NCBI GenBank assembly: GCA_026395035.1
Contig: JAPLZN010000130.1
Span: 1 to 8,909 of the forward strand
Length of the DNA: 8,909 nucleotides
Direction of reading: 5' to 3'
Source of the DNA: Candidatus Vogelbacteria bacterium
Lineage (GTDB): Bacteria > Patescibacteriota > Minisyncoccia > Phycocordibacterales > XYD1-FULL-46-19
In this document: positions 1 through 6,176 of the stretch, piece after piece
Layout of the letters: each line of letters opens with the position of its first letter
Numbering within the stretch: the stretch's first letter is position 1
The notes under the pieces: generated by a model
Told to the model about the DNA's origin: nothing
The model's input: the letters and a program-made list of their open reading frames with translations, nothing else
The model's database searches: none
Program-made: the position numbers and the translations under genes

Positions 1-107
1 ACTTGCAAAAGACTAAATAGCCACGCTGACAAACAAGGGAATGGCACTCGGGCCCCCTCGCGGATATCGCCATTCTGAAGGATGAGATCGGGGAGTTGGA
101 GCAAGGG
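1..107. other. Upstream stretch without a recognised gene
   Basis: I see no credible reading frame, RNA gene or clear regulatory motif in this stretch. The minus-strand open frame that crosses it (378-13) runs antisense through the small gene at 210-425, has no Shine-Dalgarno and reads as low-complexity proline and arginine-rich sequence, so I treat it as a shadow. The segment may be the 3' trailer of a transcript entering from the left, since a terminator-like hairpin follows it. Confidence 0.4.
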
Positions 108-163
108 GTAAATGGTAAAGAGTAAAAAGAAGGTGGAAAATGGAGGACCATTTACTTTTTTTT
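108..163 (+). terminator. Possible intrinsic terminator with a large loop
   Basis: GTAAATGGT (108-116) is perfectly complementary to ACCATTTAC (147-155), and the second arm is followed at once by eight T (156-163). The 30-base loop is long and the stem is AT-rich, so this is weaker than the terminators later in the window. It would end a transcript coming from the left, whose gene is not in view. Confidence 0.4.
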
Positions 164-178
164 CGGTGAGTATATATT
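151..178 (+). promoter_or_regulatory. Possible promoter of the small membrane-protein gene
   Basis: TTTACT (151-156) and TATATT (173-178) are separated by 16 bases and would place the transcript start near 185, just ahead of the Shine-Dalgarno at 194-201. The -35 box overlaps the tail of the preceding terminator-like hairpin. The match to sigma-70 boxes is moderate. Confidence 0.35.
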
Positions 179-209
179 GAAACAAGTCTGGCGAAAGGAG
201 GATTATCCA

Positions 210-425
210 GTGGAAGCGATACGTTTCGGGCACCTCTTGGTCGGCCTCGGTTTCTTTCTCCTGGTTTGCTCTTTGGTGCCGCCGTTTCGTTTTCGGCGGC
301 CGGCGATGCTATGCGGGTTCCGTCATGAACCGCGAGTGGCAACCTTACCGGTAAAGTGGGCCGACCGCTGGCCGACACCGGTGGGTCTTGGTCTGATCTT
401 TCTCGGATTTATTTTTTTGCAGTGA
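210..425 (+). CDS. Small two-helix membrane protein, function unknown
   Basis: The product is 71 residues from a GTG start. I chose GTG at 210 because AAAGGAGG (194-201) lies eight bases upstream; the earlier in-frame TTG at 177 would put this Shine-Dalgarno inside the coding sequence. Two hydrophobic segments are visible, near residues 5-24 and 53-70, separated by a basic, proline- and cysteine-containing stretch with the segments RFRRP and FRHEPR. The protein probably sits in the membrane with this linker on the cytoplasmic side. I recognise no family. The gene is monocistronic: a strong terminator begins 20 bases after the stop. Confidence that it is a real gene rests on the Shine-Dalgarno, the hydrophobicity pattern and the terminator, not on similarity. 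Confidence 0.65.
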   Translation: MEAIRFGHLLVGLGFFLLVCSLVPPFRFRRPAMLCGFRHEPRVATLPVKWADRWPTPVGLGLIFLGFIFLQ

Positions 426-444
426 CCTCCATGAAGCTGTCTTG

Positions 445-480
445 GCCCCGCGTCCTCTGGCGCGGGGCTTTCTCTTGTTT
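445..480 (+). terminator. Intrinsic terminator after the small membrane gene
   Basis: GCCCCGCG (445-452) pairs perfectly with CGCGGGGC (461-468) across an eight-base loop, followed by a T-rich tail with C and G interruptions (469-480). It closes the transcription unit of the gene at 210-425 and insulates it from the promoter that starts a few bases later. Confidence 0.8.
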
Positions 481-488
481 GCCAGGCG

Positions 489-497
489 TGCTATAAT
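489..497 (+). promoter_or_regulatory. Extended -10 promoter, probably for uvrA
   Basis: TGCTATAAT is a perfect extended -10 element (TGnTATAAT). No good -35 box is present, which is usual for extended -10 promoters. Transcription would start near 504, giving a leader of about 215 bases before the uvrA ATG. The same nine bases occur in the promoter upstream of the response regulator at 7960-7968. Confidence 0.65.
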
Positions 498-612
498 ACG
501 GGGGTTAGAAAATTCGCACTATATCCATACGGGCAAACCGGAGGGCGTTTCGGGTTATAGAAACAGTGACGAGTGTCGAATGGCAAGTGACGAACAAAAT
601 GCATTTTTGTTT

Positions 613-641
613 TGTCATTCCGGCGGAGGCCGGAATCCAGG
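613..641 (+). repeat. Palindromic repeat copy A
   Basis: The copy has the layout TGTC, then stem ATTCCGGC, four-base loop GGAG, stem GCCGGAAT, then CCAGG. The stem arms are perfectly complementary. It is paired head to head with copy B, 20 bases downstream. Confidence 0.85.
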
Positions 642-661
642 AGGAAAATACTAGGCTCGAA

Positions 662-690
662 CCTGGATACCGGCCTCCGCCGGTATGACA
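662..690 (-). repeat. Palindromic repeat copy B
   Basis: Read on the minus strand this is TGTC, stem ATACCGGC, loop GGAG, stem GCCGGTAT, CCAGG. It differs from copy A by one compensated base pair in the stem, T-A to A-T. The A and B copies together form an inverted pair around a 20-base loop. Confidence 0.85.
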
Positions 691-718
691 CAAATACCGG
701 AATAAAAAATCAAAACTC

Positions 719-3319
719 ATGAACGAAAAAACCATCAAAATAAAAGGTGCGCGGACACATAATCTCAAGAATATCGATTTAGAGATTCCGCGCGATAAAA
801 TGATTGTCATCACTGGGCTTTCCGGTTCCGGTAAGTCGTCTTTGGCGTTTGACACGATTTTTGCCGAAGGCCAGCGGCGTTATGTGGAATCGCTGTCCGC
901 CTATGCCCGTCAATTTTTGAAGCAAATGCAAAAGCCGGATGTGGATGAAATTTCCGGTCTCTCACCAGCCATTTCTATTGACCAAAAGTCTCGCTCGCAA
1001 AATCCGCGCTCCACCGTTGCGACCATCACGGAAATATACGATTACTTACGCGTACTCTATGCCCGCGTCGGTCATCCGTTTTGTCCGGTTTGTGGGACGG
1101 AAATAAAAAAACTTTCTAATGAAGAGATCGTGAATTTCACAAAAACTAAGATCGATGAAATAGAAAAGCACCCGGCTTCGTCAGACAAGGTAATTGAAAT
1201 CTATGCTCCACTGGTGCGCGGACGAAAAGGCGAGTATTACCAAATGCTCTATGACCTGCTCGATAAGGGCTACAAGGAAATTTTACTGGATGGCAATCGC
1301 AAGAATTTGCGCGAGCGGATTATTATGGCCAAGACAACCAAGCACGAGATTGATGTATTGGTGGATGAAATCGCCGTGAAGGAACTTGCTTATGACGCTG
1401 TGCCAAAAACGGCCAATAAGGTAAAAGTGTCGGTGGTAAAAGCCGTGGCGGATTCGGCCAACGAACGCCTCTCGGAAGCGGTAGAGCGAGCGCTGAAAGA
1501 AGCCGACGGTTTGGTGCGAATAAAAATCGGCGGGGAGCAATTTTTGATGTCGTCAAAATTTGCCTGTCCGGTGGACGGTTTTTCCTTTCCGGAAATAGAA
1601 CCGCGCCTGTTCTCGTTCAATTCCCCCTACGGCGCCTGCCCGACTTGTCACGGTTTGGGGACGAAACATGTGTGGAGTACCGAACCCTGCGAGGATTGTC
1701 AGGGGGCGCGCTTGCGCACAGAAGCCTTGCATGTAAAATTCGGCAAGTTGAATTTAGTGGAATTAGTGGCGCTGTCTATTGCCGATGCGGCGGAGTATTT
1801 CCAGACCGTAAAAATGACGGCGAAAGAAAAGGAAATCGTGTCGGTGGTTTTGCGCGAGATCGAAGCCCGGCTCAAATTCTTGCTAGATGTCGGTTTGGAT
1901 TATATTGCCCTCAATCGCCGGGCCGATACGCTTTCCGGCGGTGAGGCCCAGCGCATCCGCCTGGCCTCCCAGCTCGGTTCGCGCTTGGTGGGAACCTTGT
2001 ATGTGTTGGACGAACCGACCATCGGCTTGCACGCTCGCGACAACGACAAATTAATCAAGACACTGGAAGATCTGCGCGATTTGGGCAATACGATCATTGT
2101 GGTGGAACACGACGAAGATACGATCCTAGCCTCGGATTACTTGGTGGACATTGGTCCGGGCGCGGGGGTGCACGGCGGGCGGGTAGTGGTGGCGGATAAT
2201 ACATCTAAATTATTGACGGCCAAAAAGAACGACTTTAATTCGCTGACGGTGGATTATTTGCGGGGCGAGAAAAATGTGCCGGTGCCGGAAAAAAGACGCA
2301 CGAGCGACAAGGGAACCCTGCGCATTCGCGGGGGGAAAATTTTTAACATTAAAGATTTAAATGCGGATATTCCGCTCGGCAAATTGGTGGCAATTACTGG
2401 CGTGTCCGGCTCGGGCAAGTCGTCACTCGTGTATGAGATTCTCTATAAAAACTTGCAGGGCCGGCTGGAACGGCGTTACCGCACGAATAAGATCGAGAAT
2501 TGTCGGGAGTTTACCGGCACGGAATATGTTTCGCGGGTGATTATGATTGACCAGTCACCGATCGGCCGAACTCCGCGGTCGAACCCGGCCACCTATACCG
2601 GTGCCTGGACTTTTATTCGCGACCTATTCGCTTCGAGCGAAATGGCACGCGTGCGCGGTTGGAAGCCGAATCGTTTCTCGTTTAATGTGATTGGCGGACG
2701 GTGTGAAGCTTGTCAGGGCAATGGTCTGGTGGCGGTGGAGATGCACTTTTTGCCGACAGTGTTCGTGGAATGTGATGTCTGTCACGGCTTGCGTTTTCAA
2801 AAAGAAACGCTGGAAGTGAAATATAAAGGCAAAAACATTTCTGATGTTCTGCATATGACGATTGAAGAAGCGTTGGCTTTTTTCAAAGACATTCCGCAAG
2901 TCAATGATCGCCTGAAAACCCTAAACGAGGTCGGTTTGGGCTATTTACAGCTTGGCCAGTCGGCCACGACGCTGTCCGGTGGAGAGGCACAACGAGTGAA
3001 GATCAGTTCGGAGTTATACCGCCCGCAGGTGGCAAAAAGTATTTATATTTTAGACGAGCCGACGGTGGGTCTGCACTACGAAGATGTGAAAAATCTGGTG
3101 GAGATTTTGCAGAAACTGGTGGATAAGGGAAATACGGTGGTGGTGATTGAACATAATATGGATGTGATAAAATCGGCCGATCATCTGATCGATATGGGAC
3201 CGGATGGTGGCGACAAGGGTGGAAATATAGTGGCGAAGGGTACGCCGGAAGAAGTGGCGTTTGGGAGCGAGACGCATACCGCGAAGTATTTGAGGAGGGT
3301 GCTTAGAAAACAAAAATAA
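719..3319 (+). CDS. uvrA: Excinuclease ABC subunit A (UvrA), lacking the insertion domain
   Basis: UvrA is the dimeric ABC-type ATPase that finds DNA lesions and loads UvrB in nucleotide-excision repair. The 866-residue product shows the full tandem ABC layout: Walker A GLSGSGKS at 33-40, signature LSGGE at 405-409 and Walker B LYVLDEPT at 427-434; then Walker A GVSGSGKS at 561-568, signature LSGGE at 752-756 and Walker B IYILDEPT at 775-782. The UvrB-binding region (about 130-240, with RKGEYY) is present. The C-terminal zinc module is intact (C662, C665, C685, C688). The first zinc module reads C283-P-V-D286 then C307, C310, so one ligand is Asp. Only 13 residues separate C310 from C324 of the next CxxC, where E. 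coli UvrA has more than 100; this matches loss of the insertion domain and explains the short length. The start at 719 fits the family N terminus but has no Shine-Dalgarno. No terminator follows directly. Confidence 0.97.
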   Translation: MNEKTIKIKGARTHNLKNIDLEIPRDKMIVITGLSGSGKSSLAFDTIFAEGQRRYVESLSAYARQFLKQMQKPDVDEISGLSPAISIDQKSRSQNPRSTVATITEIYDYLRVLYARVGHPFCPVCGTEIKKLSNEEIVNFTKTKIDEIEKHPASSDKVIEIYAPLVRGRKGEYYQMLYDLLDKGYKEILLDGNRKNLRERIIMAKTTKHEIDVLVDEIAVKELAYDAVPKTANKVKVSVVKAVADSANERLSEAVERALKEADGLVRIKIGGEQFLMSSKFACPVDGFSFPEIEPRLFSFNSPYGACPTCHGLGTKHVWSTEPCEDCQGARLRTEALHVKFGKLNLVELVALSIADAAEYFQTVKMTAKEKEIVSVVLREIEARLKFLLDVGLDYIALNRRADTLSGGEAQRIRLASQLGSRLVGTLYVLDEPTIGLHARDNDKLIKTLEDLRDLGNTIIVVEHDEDTILASDYLVDIGPGAGVHGGRVVVADNTSKLLTAKKNDFNSLTVDYLRGEKNVPVPEKRRTSDKGTLRIRGGKIFNIKDLNADIPLGKLVAITGVSGSGKSSLVYEILYKNLQGRLERRYRTNKIENCREFTGTEYVSRVIMIDQSPIGRTPRSNPATYTGAWTFIRDLFASSEMARVRGWKPNRFSFNVIGGRCEACQGNGLVAVEMHFLPTVFVECDVCHGLRFQKETLEVKYKGKNISDVLHMTIEEALAFFKDIPQVNDRLKTLNEVGLGYLQLGQSATTLSGGEAQRVKISSELYRPQVAKSIYILDEPTVGLHYEDVKNLVEILQKLVDKGNTVVVIEHNMDVIKSADHLIDMGPDGGDKGGNIVAKGTPEEVAFGSETHTAKYLRRVLRKQK

Positions 3320-3331
3320 TTCCATCTGTAT

Positions 3332-3360
3332 TGTCATACCGGCGGAGGCCGGTATCCAGG
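3332..3360 (+). repeat. Palindromic repeat copy C
   Basis: This is TGTC, stem ATACCGGC, loop GGAG, stem GCCGGTAT, CCAGG, identical to copy B over the whole 29 bases but in the plus orientation. It begins 12 bases after the uvrA stop and would be the first stable hairpin in the uvrA 3' end, although no T tract follows it. Confidence 0.85.
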
Positions 3361-3395
3361 TTAGTATACCAGTATTTCGAAGATCGTCTGCGTTC

Positions 3396-3493
3396 GGGTA
3401 AGTCTCTCGGCGAGCACGCGTAAAATTCTGCTGAATTTTCTACTCCGCTCGGCGCTGGCCGCGCCTGTGCGAGTCTCGCCGAGAGACTTACCC
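3396..3493. repeat. 98-base inverted repeat with 19-bp perfect arms
   Basis: The 19 bases at 3396-3414 (starting GGGTAAGTCTC) are perfectly complementary to 3475-3493 (ending GAGACTTACCC). The interior contains a second hairpin, AAAATTC (3422-3428) with GAATTTT (3433-3439), around TGCT. It is unrelated in sequence to the TGTCAT palindrome family. No T tract follows either end, so it is not a standard terminator. Confidence 0.8.
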
Positions 3494-3546
3494 TTCCGGG
3501 GTTTAATCGTCCGTGGGGAACTTTGAATTACGAAATGCCTCCCCGC

Positions 3547-3572
3547 GTCATTCCTGCGGAGGCAGGAATCTT
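3547..3572 (+). repeat. Palindromic repeat copy D
   Basis: This is GTC, stem ATTCCTGC, loop GGAG, stem GCAGGAAT, CTT. It forms a perfect 26-bp inverted pair with copy E and lies within the MITE-like element. Confidence 0.85.
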
Positions 3573-3590
3573 GAAATTAAACGATGGAAT

Positions 3591-3616
3591 AAGATTCCTG
3601 CCTCCGCAGGAATGAC
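3591..3616 (-). repeat. Palindromic repeat copy E
   Basis: It is the exact reverse complement of copy D, separated from it by 18 bases. Each copy can fold alone, or the two can pair into one 26-bp stem. Confidence 0.85.
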
Positions 3617-3705
3617 AAAAGAGGACTTATTTCTGCATTTCGTAATTCAAGGTGGGGAAAGTAGCTAGAATGTCGTTCTGCGTCTGTCTATGCACGTCTC
3701 CGACG

Positions 3706-3735
3706 TAAAAAAGCCCGCCAACTGGATGGCGGGTT
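3706..3735 (-). terminator. Intrinsic terminator for the minus-strand membrane genes
   Basis: On the minus strand, ACCCGCC and GGCGGGC flank an eight-base loop and are followed by six T (complement of 3707-3712). It lies about 40 bases beyond the stop of the gene at 4094-3777 and would end that transcript. Confidence 0.8.
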
Positions 3736-3776
3736 AAAATCGACAGGGTCGGAAAGTGGTCGGGGAAAAAATTTAC

Positions 3777-4094
3777 TTACTCGCCAGGGTGCGTTCTGTC
3801 CAGATTGTGGCATTCTTCAGGGGTTCTGAATCCCCTGAAACACCAGTCTGTAAGTTGATTCACCTTAACGATAATGTCGCGGATTATTGATAATTTCGTG
3901 CCGACTCTTACCCCTGTCTTTTTCCGTCTATGACACATGACAATAAGTGCGGCCACCACTGCTGGCCATACGACTATACAAGTCGTTCGTTCAATAGGGC
4001 CAACACAAAGTTCAATTTTTACAATCCTGGCCGTAATGCCAATGGCCCCCATTCCGATTACGAACCAGATTAACACCGCAAAAATAACAAACAT
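3777..4094 (-). CDS. Small membrane protein with basic tail, function unknown
   Basis: The product is 105 residues. The ATG at 4094 is preceded on its strand by AAAGGAGG about five bases away, one of the best ribosome binding sites in the window. Two hydrophobic segments are apparent: residues 1-23, rich in Ile, Val and Phe, and about 38-55, which contains a VVWPAVVAAL stretch. A basic segment CHRRKKTG follows, and the rest, about 60-105, is hydrophilic with two cysteines. By the positive-inside rule the C-terminal half is probably cytoplasmic. I recognise no family. It lies 69 bases beyond the minus-strand gene at 4439-4164 and may be co-transcribed with it or read from a TACAAT-type box at 4142-4147. 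A good terminator follows. Confidence 0.65.
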   Translation of the reverse strand: MFVIFAVLIWFVIGMGAIGITARIVKIELCVGPIERTTCIVVWPAVVAALIVMCHRRKKTGVRVGTKLSIIRDIIVKVNQLTDWCFRGFRTPEECHNLDRTHPGE

Positions 4095-4141
4095 CTTAAC
4101 CTCCTTTTTGAAGCTCCAATACGGTTAAAGCACCCTTTCAT

Positions 4142-4147
4142 ATTGTA
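4142..4147 (-). promoter_or_regulatory. Possible -10 box for the gene at 4094-3777
   Basis: On the minus strand this reads TACAAT, with TATATAG just upstream, and would give a leader of about 40 bases to the ATG at 4094. I find no convincing -35 box, so the gene might instead be read through from the upstream minus-strand gene. Confidence 0.3.
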
Positions 4148-4163
4148 CTATATATCACTTGGG

Positions 4164-4439
4164 CTAGTTAATCTTGATATTGCGACATCTTGCTGAAAAT
4201 TCCTTGACTCTCGCCGTCTTCACAGCTCCGAGACGACCTCGAAAAGACAACTCTTCGCTCCAATAATCGTCCGTTGGGGGAAGTAGCTGATAGGTAGCGA
4301 GAACAAACTCTCTCGCGGCGGGTGGCTGGCTGGTGCGATCGCTTTGGCGGGCGAATAGGATGTCACCGGCGGCGGTTAGGCCGAGGACCACGAAACACAT
4401 AACGAGCAGGAGGTAGCCGAGGAAGTTTATGACAGCCAT
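4164..4439 (-). CDS. Small membrane-anchored protein, function unknown
   Basis: The product is 91 residues. On its strand the ATG at 4439 follows AAGGAGA with about seven bases of spacing, which supports this start. Residues 1-28 form one hydrophobic helix with the features of a membrane anchor (GYLLLVMCFVVLGL), then a polar region runs to the end with the motif LLPPTDDYW near the middle and several Arg and Lys residues at the C terminus. I recognise no family. A 25-base part of the coding sequence (4264-4288) is nearly identical to the joined flanks of the MITE-like element at 3521-3651. The gene lies between two other small minus-strand membrane genes in the same orientation. Confidence 0.6.
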   Translation of the reverse strand: MAVINFLGYLLLVMCFVVLGLTAAGDILFARQSDRTSQPPAAREFVLATYQLLPPTDDYWSEELSFRGRLGAVKTARVKEFSARCRNIKIN

Positions 4440-4504
4440 TTTGATTCTCCTTATCCGCAGTCAATTTTGGTATATTTACCTCTGGCTCTATCATACCGAT
4501 TTTA

Positions 4505-4542
4505 CAAAAAAAGAAAACAGCCCGGCGCGAGGCGGGGCTGTT
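4505..4542 (-). terminator. Intrinsic terminator for the gene at 4790-4566
   Basis: AACAGCCC (4516-4523) and GGGCTGTT (4535-4542) pair around an 11-base loop. On the minus strand the stem is followed by TTTTCTTTTTTT. It lies shortly after the stop of the 74-residue gene and separates it from the next minus-strand gene. Confidence 0.8.
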
Positions 4543-4565
4543 GAGGGGCGACGGAACGACGGCAA

Positions 4566-4790
4566 TCAGATGTCTAACAGACGAACGAGTTTTCGTTTGA
4601 CCCGCCTGTTCCAGAGTGGCGCGATCAAGAGCATAATCGGCCAACAAAGGATGATAAATGCCGTCCACGACTGGGGGTAGTGCCGACCGAGGCGTTTTTC
4701 CACCTGGCAACCAATCCAGGCGTAGCAGAGTGGCCCGAAAATCAGGGCCAGAGACAGGGCGGTAATAGCAAGGATCAAGGCATTAGACAT
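4566..4790 (-). CDS. Small two-helix membrane protein, function unknown
   Basis: The product is 74 residues. On its strand, GGAGG lies six bases before the ATG at 4790, which fixes the start. Hydrophobic segments at about 4-27 and 42-62 suggest two membrane helices, with a short loop containing VEKRLGRHY between them and a strongly basic tail NRRVKRKLVR, so both ends of the loop-tail system are likely cytoplasmic or lipid-facing. No family is recognised. It is transcribed divergently from uvrC, from the 60 bases between them, and ends in its own terminator. A long plus-strand frame crossing this gene is only the upstream extension of the uvrC frame and is not used. Confidence 0.65.
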   Translation of the reverse strand: MSNALILAITALSLALIFGPLCYAWIGCQVEKRLGRHYPQSWTAFIILCWPIMLLIAPLWNRRVKRKLVRLLDI

Positions 4791-4814
4791 CAGCGTCCTC
4801 CAGCGAGTGATAGT

Positions 4815-4843
4815 TTGCCTTTAGTTCTCAAAAACCATATCAT
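4815..4843 (+). promoter_or_regulatory. uvrC promoter giving a probable leaderless mRNA
   Basis: TTGCCT (4815-4820) and TATCAT (4838-4843) are separated by exactly 17 bases. The predicted start of transcription, about seven bases beyond the -10 box, coincides with the ATG at 4851. No Shine-Dalgarno precedes that ATG, which agrees with leaderless translation. Confidence 0.55.
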
Positions 4844-4850
4844 AGAACAT

Positions 4851-6176
4851 ATGATCGGTAAAGCCCTCAAAAAATACAATCTACCCGACAAACCTGGGGT
4901 ATACTTTTTCAAACGAGGAAAGGATATTTTATATGTCGGCAAAGCCACGTCTCTCGCCGATCGCGCGCGGAGTTATTTTAGCGCGGATCTGGACTTGGCC
5001 CGCGGGCCGGGCATAAAACAAATGGTGGAGTTGGCCGACGACCTGGCGTTTATTGAAACCGATTCGGTGTTGGAAGCGCTCATTTTGGAAGCCGCGCAAA
5101 TAAAAAAACACCGACCGAAATATAATGTTAAAGAAAAAGATGACAAGAGTTTTAATTTTGTTGTGATTACCAAAGAAGAATGGCCGCGGGTGTTATTGGT
5201 GCGCGGGAAGCAACTGATGGAAGATGAGGAATTAGCCTCCAAAATAAAATACCAATTTGGACCGTTTCCTTACGGAACGGAACTGCGGGAGGCGATGAAG
5301 ATTATTCGGCGGATTTTGCCGTATCGGGATAAATGTGAACCGGGCGCCGGCCGGCCCTGTTTTAACGCACAAATTGGGTTGTGTCCGGGCGTATGTAGTG
5401 GCGCGGTAACGGCCGAAGAATATGGTCAGACAATTAAAAATCTGAAACGGCTCTTTGAGGGTAAGAAAAAAGACCTCATCAAAGATTTGGAGAAACAGAT
5501 GAAAGTTTTAGCGCGGGACCAGAAATTTGAACAAGCGGGGGAGCTGAAGCGCAAGATTTTTGCCTTAAATCATATTCAAGATGTCGCTCTCATTAAGTAC
5601 CGCGGTCGAGAGAGCATGACCGGCCTGTTTCGGATTGAGGCCTATGATATTGCCCATCTGTCCGGTCAGAATACAGTGGGCGTAATGGCGGTCGTGGTAG
5701 ACGGGGAAGTGGATAAAAGTTCATATCGGAAGTTTACGATTAGAGGGGTAACTACAAAAAAGGATAAGATCCCCGTTTTCACGGGGATGACACAGCCCGG
5801 GGTACCAATAAATGATACTGCCAATCTAAAAGAAGTTTTATCTCGGCGCTTCAATCACAACGAATGGCCGCTACCAGCCCTCATTGTTTTGGATGGTGGT
5901 AAAGCTCAGCTTAATGCGGCGCGAAAAATTTTAACGGCGCTGGAAATCGCGGTGCCGTGCGTGGCCGTCGTGAAAGATGAATTCCATCGCGCCCGCGAAA
6001 TTATTGGTAGTTCTGGTCCTTATTGTCATCCCCGAGGCAATCGGGAATCCAGTAGTTCTGGTCTCGACATAAAAGAATTGATTTCCGCCCGCGAACGCGA
6101 AATAATTCTTGCCAACAGTGAAGCCCATCGCTTCGCTGTACATTTCCACAGGCAAAAACGCCACATAGTGATATAA
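4851..6176 (+). CDS. uvrC: Excinuclease ABC subunit C (UvrC), without HhH domain and with two repeat insertions
   Basis: UvrC makes the dual incision around the lesion held by UvrB. I place the start at ATG 4851 because the homology begins there (LPDKPGVYFF) and a promoter abuts it; the frame is open upstream to 4680 but runs antisense through another gene. The 441 residues contain a GIY-YIG nuclease domain (G16-V-Y, Y28-V-G, R38, E80), a four-cysteine motif fitting the UvrC iron-sulfur site (C162, C170, C178, C182), a UVR UvrB-interaction motif at about 208-243 and an RNase H-like nuclease domain with D266 (YDIAHLSG), D348 (VLDGGKAQLN) and H426 (SEAHRF). D322 may be a further acidic residue. 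Two in-frame palindromic repeat insertions lie at residues 301-318 and about 390-404. The protein stops right after HRQKR, so the usual C-terminal helix-hairpin-helix domain is absent; classical UvrC is about 600 residues. Confidence 0.95.
   Translation: MIGKALKKYNLPDKPGVYFFKRGKDILYVGKATSLADRARSYFSADLDLARGPGIKQMVELADDLAFIETDSVLEALILEAAQIKKHRPKYNVKEKDDKSFNFVVITKEEWPRVLLVRGKQLMEDEELASKIKYQFGPFPYGTELREAMKIIRRILPYRDKCEPGAGRPCFNAQIGLCPGVCSGAVTAEEYGQTIKNLKRLFEGKKKDLIKDLEKQMKVLARDQKFEQAGELKRKIFALNHIQDVALIKYRGRESMTGLFRIEAYDIAHLSGQNTVGVMAVVVDGEVDKSSYRKFTIRGVTTKKDKIPVFTGMTQPGVPINDTANLKEVLSRRFNHNEWPLPALIVLDGGKAQLNAARKILTALEIAVPCVAVVKDEFHRAREIIGSSGPYCHPRGNRESSSSGLDIKELISAREREIILANSEAHRFAVHFHRQKRHIVI
5751..5804 (-). 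repeat. Palindromic repeat copy F, inserted in frame in uvrC
   Basis: The 54-base insert is flanked by GGGGTA (5745-5750 and 5799-5804). Its core, ATCCCCGT (5769-5776), TTTC loop, ACGGGGAT (5781-5788), then GACA, is the TGTCAT family read on the minus strand. Being 18 codons long, it keeps the frame and adds T301-V318, including KIPVFTGMTQ, between RKFTI and NDTANLKEV. Confidence 0.75.
6019..6063 (+). repeat. Palindromic repeat copy G, inserted in frame in uvrC
   Basis: The 12-base direct repeat GTAGTTCTGGTC occurs at 6007-6018 and 6052-6063, 45 bases (15 codons) apart. Between them lies TGTC, stem ATCCCCGA, loop GGCAA, stem TCGGGAAT, CCAG, with one mismatch in the stem. The frame is kept and SSG is duplicated at residues 387-389 and 402-404. 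Confidence 0.8.

Larger units (their letters stand above)
504..718 (+). other. Long uvrA leader containing a palindrome pair
   Basis: This is the inferred 5' untranslated region of uvrA. It holds a direct repeat AGTGACGA (565-572 and 586-593), then two palindromic repeat copies in opposite orientation (613-641 and 662-690) that can also fold on each other into one long hairpin. A further small hairpin, CCGGTAT (680-686) with ATACCGG (694-700), competes with the second copy. No Shine-Dalgarno precedes the ATG; the AGGAGG at 638-643 is not followed by a start codon at a usable distance. Open frames here translate only the repeat. Confidence 0.5.
3521..3651. mobile_element. MITE-like element with terminal inverted repeats and 8-bp direct flanks
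   Basis: The left end CTTTGAATTACGAAATGC (3521-3538) and the right end GCATTTCGTAATTCAAG (3635-3651) are inverted copies that differ by one T. Inside sits a perfect 26-bp inverted pair of palindromic repeat copies (3547-3572 and 3591-3616). The whole unit is flanked by the direct repeat GTGGGGAA (3513-3520 and 3652-3659), as expected for a target-site duplication. It encodes no protein, so any movement would depend on a transposase supplied elsewhere. A near-identical sequence joining both flanks without the element occurs at 4264-4288. Confidence 0.65.
3361..3776. other. Non-coding, repeat-rich region between uvrA and the small membrane genes
   Basis: No credible gene lies here. The stretch consists of a 98-base inverted repeat (3396-3493), a MITE-like element with nested palindromes (3521-3651), a short unique stretch (3661-3705) and a minus-strand terminator (3706-3735). 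Bases 3736-3776 are spacer behind the stop of the minus-strand gene. The concentration of inverted repeats suggests a permissive site for element insertion between convergent transcripts. Confidence 0.6.

Noticed and set aside
613..690. CRISPR array from repeated palindromes
   Set aside because: Copies are in opposite orientation, irregularly spaced across the window and lack unique spacers of even length.
505..855. 116-residue minus-strand frame over the uvrA leader
   Set aside because: It translates both palindromic repeats and the antisense of the uvrA start; no ribosome binding site is seen.
1283..1620. Minus-strand frames within uvrA
   Set aside because: They are antisense shadows of a gene with continuous, well-supported family motifs.
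4680..4850. Upstream extension of the uvrC frame to an ATG at 4680
   Set aside because: It has no Shine-Dalgarno, runs antisense through a small gene with a good ribosome binding site, shows no UvrC similarity, and a promoter points to a start at 4851.
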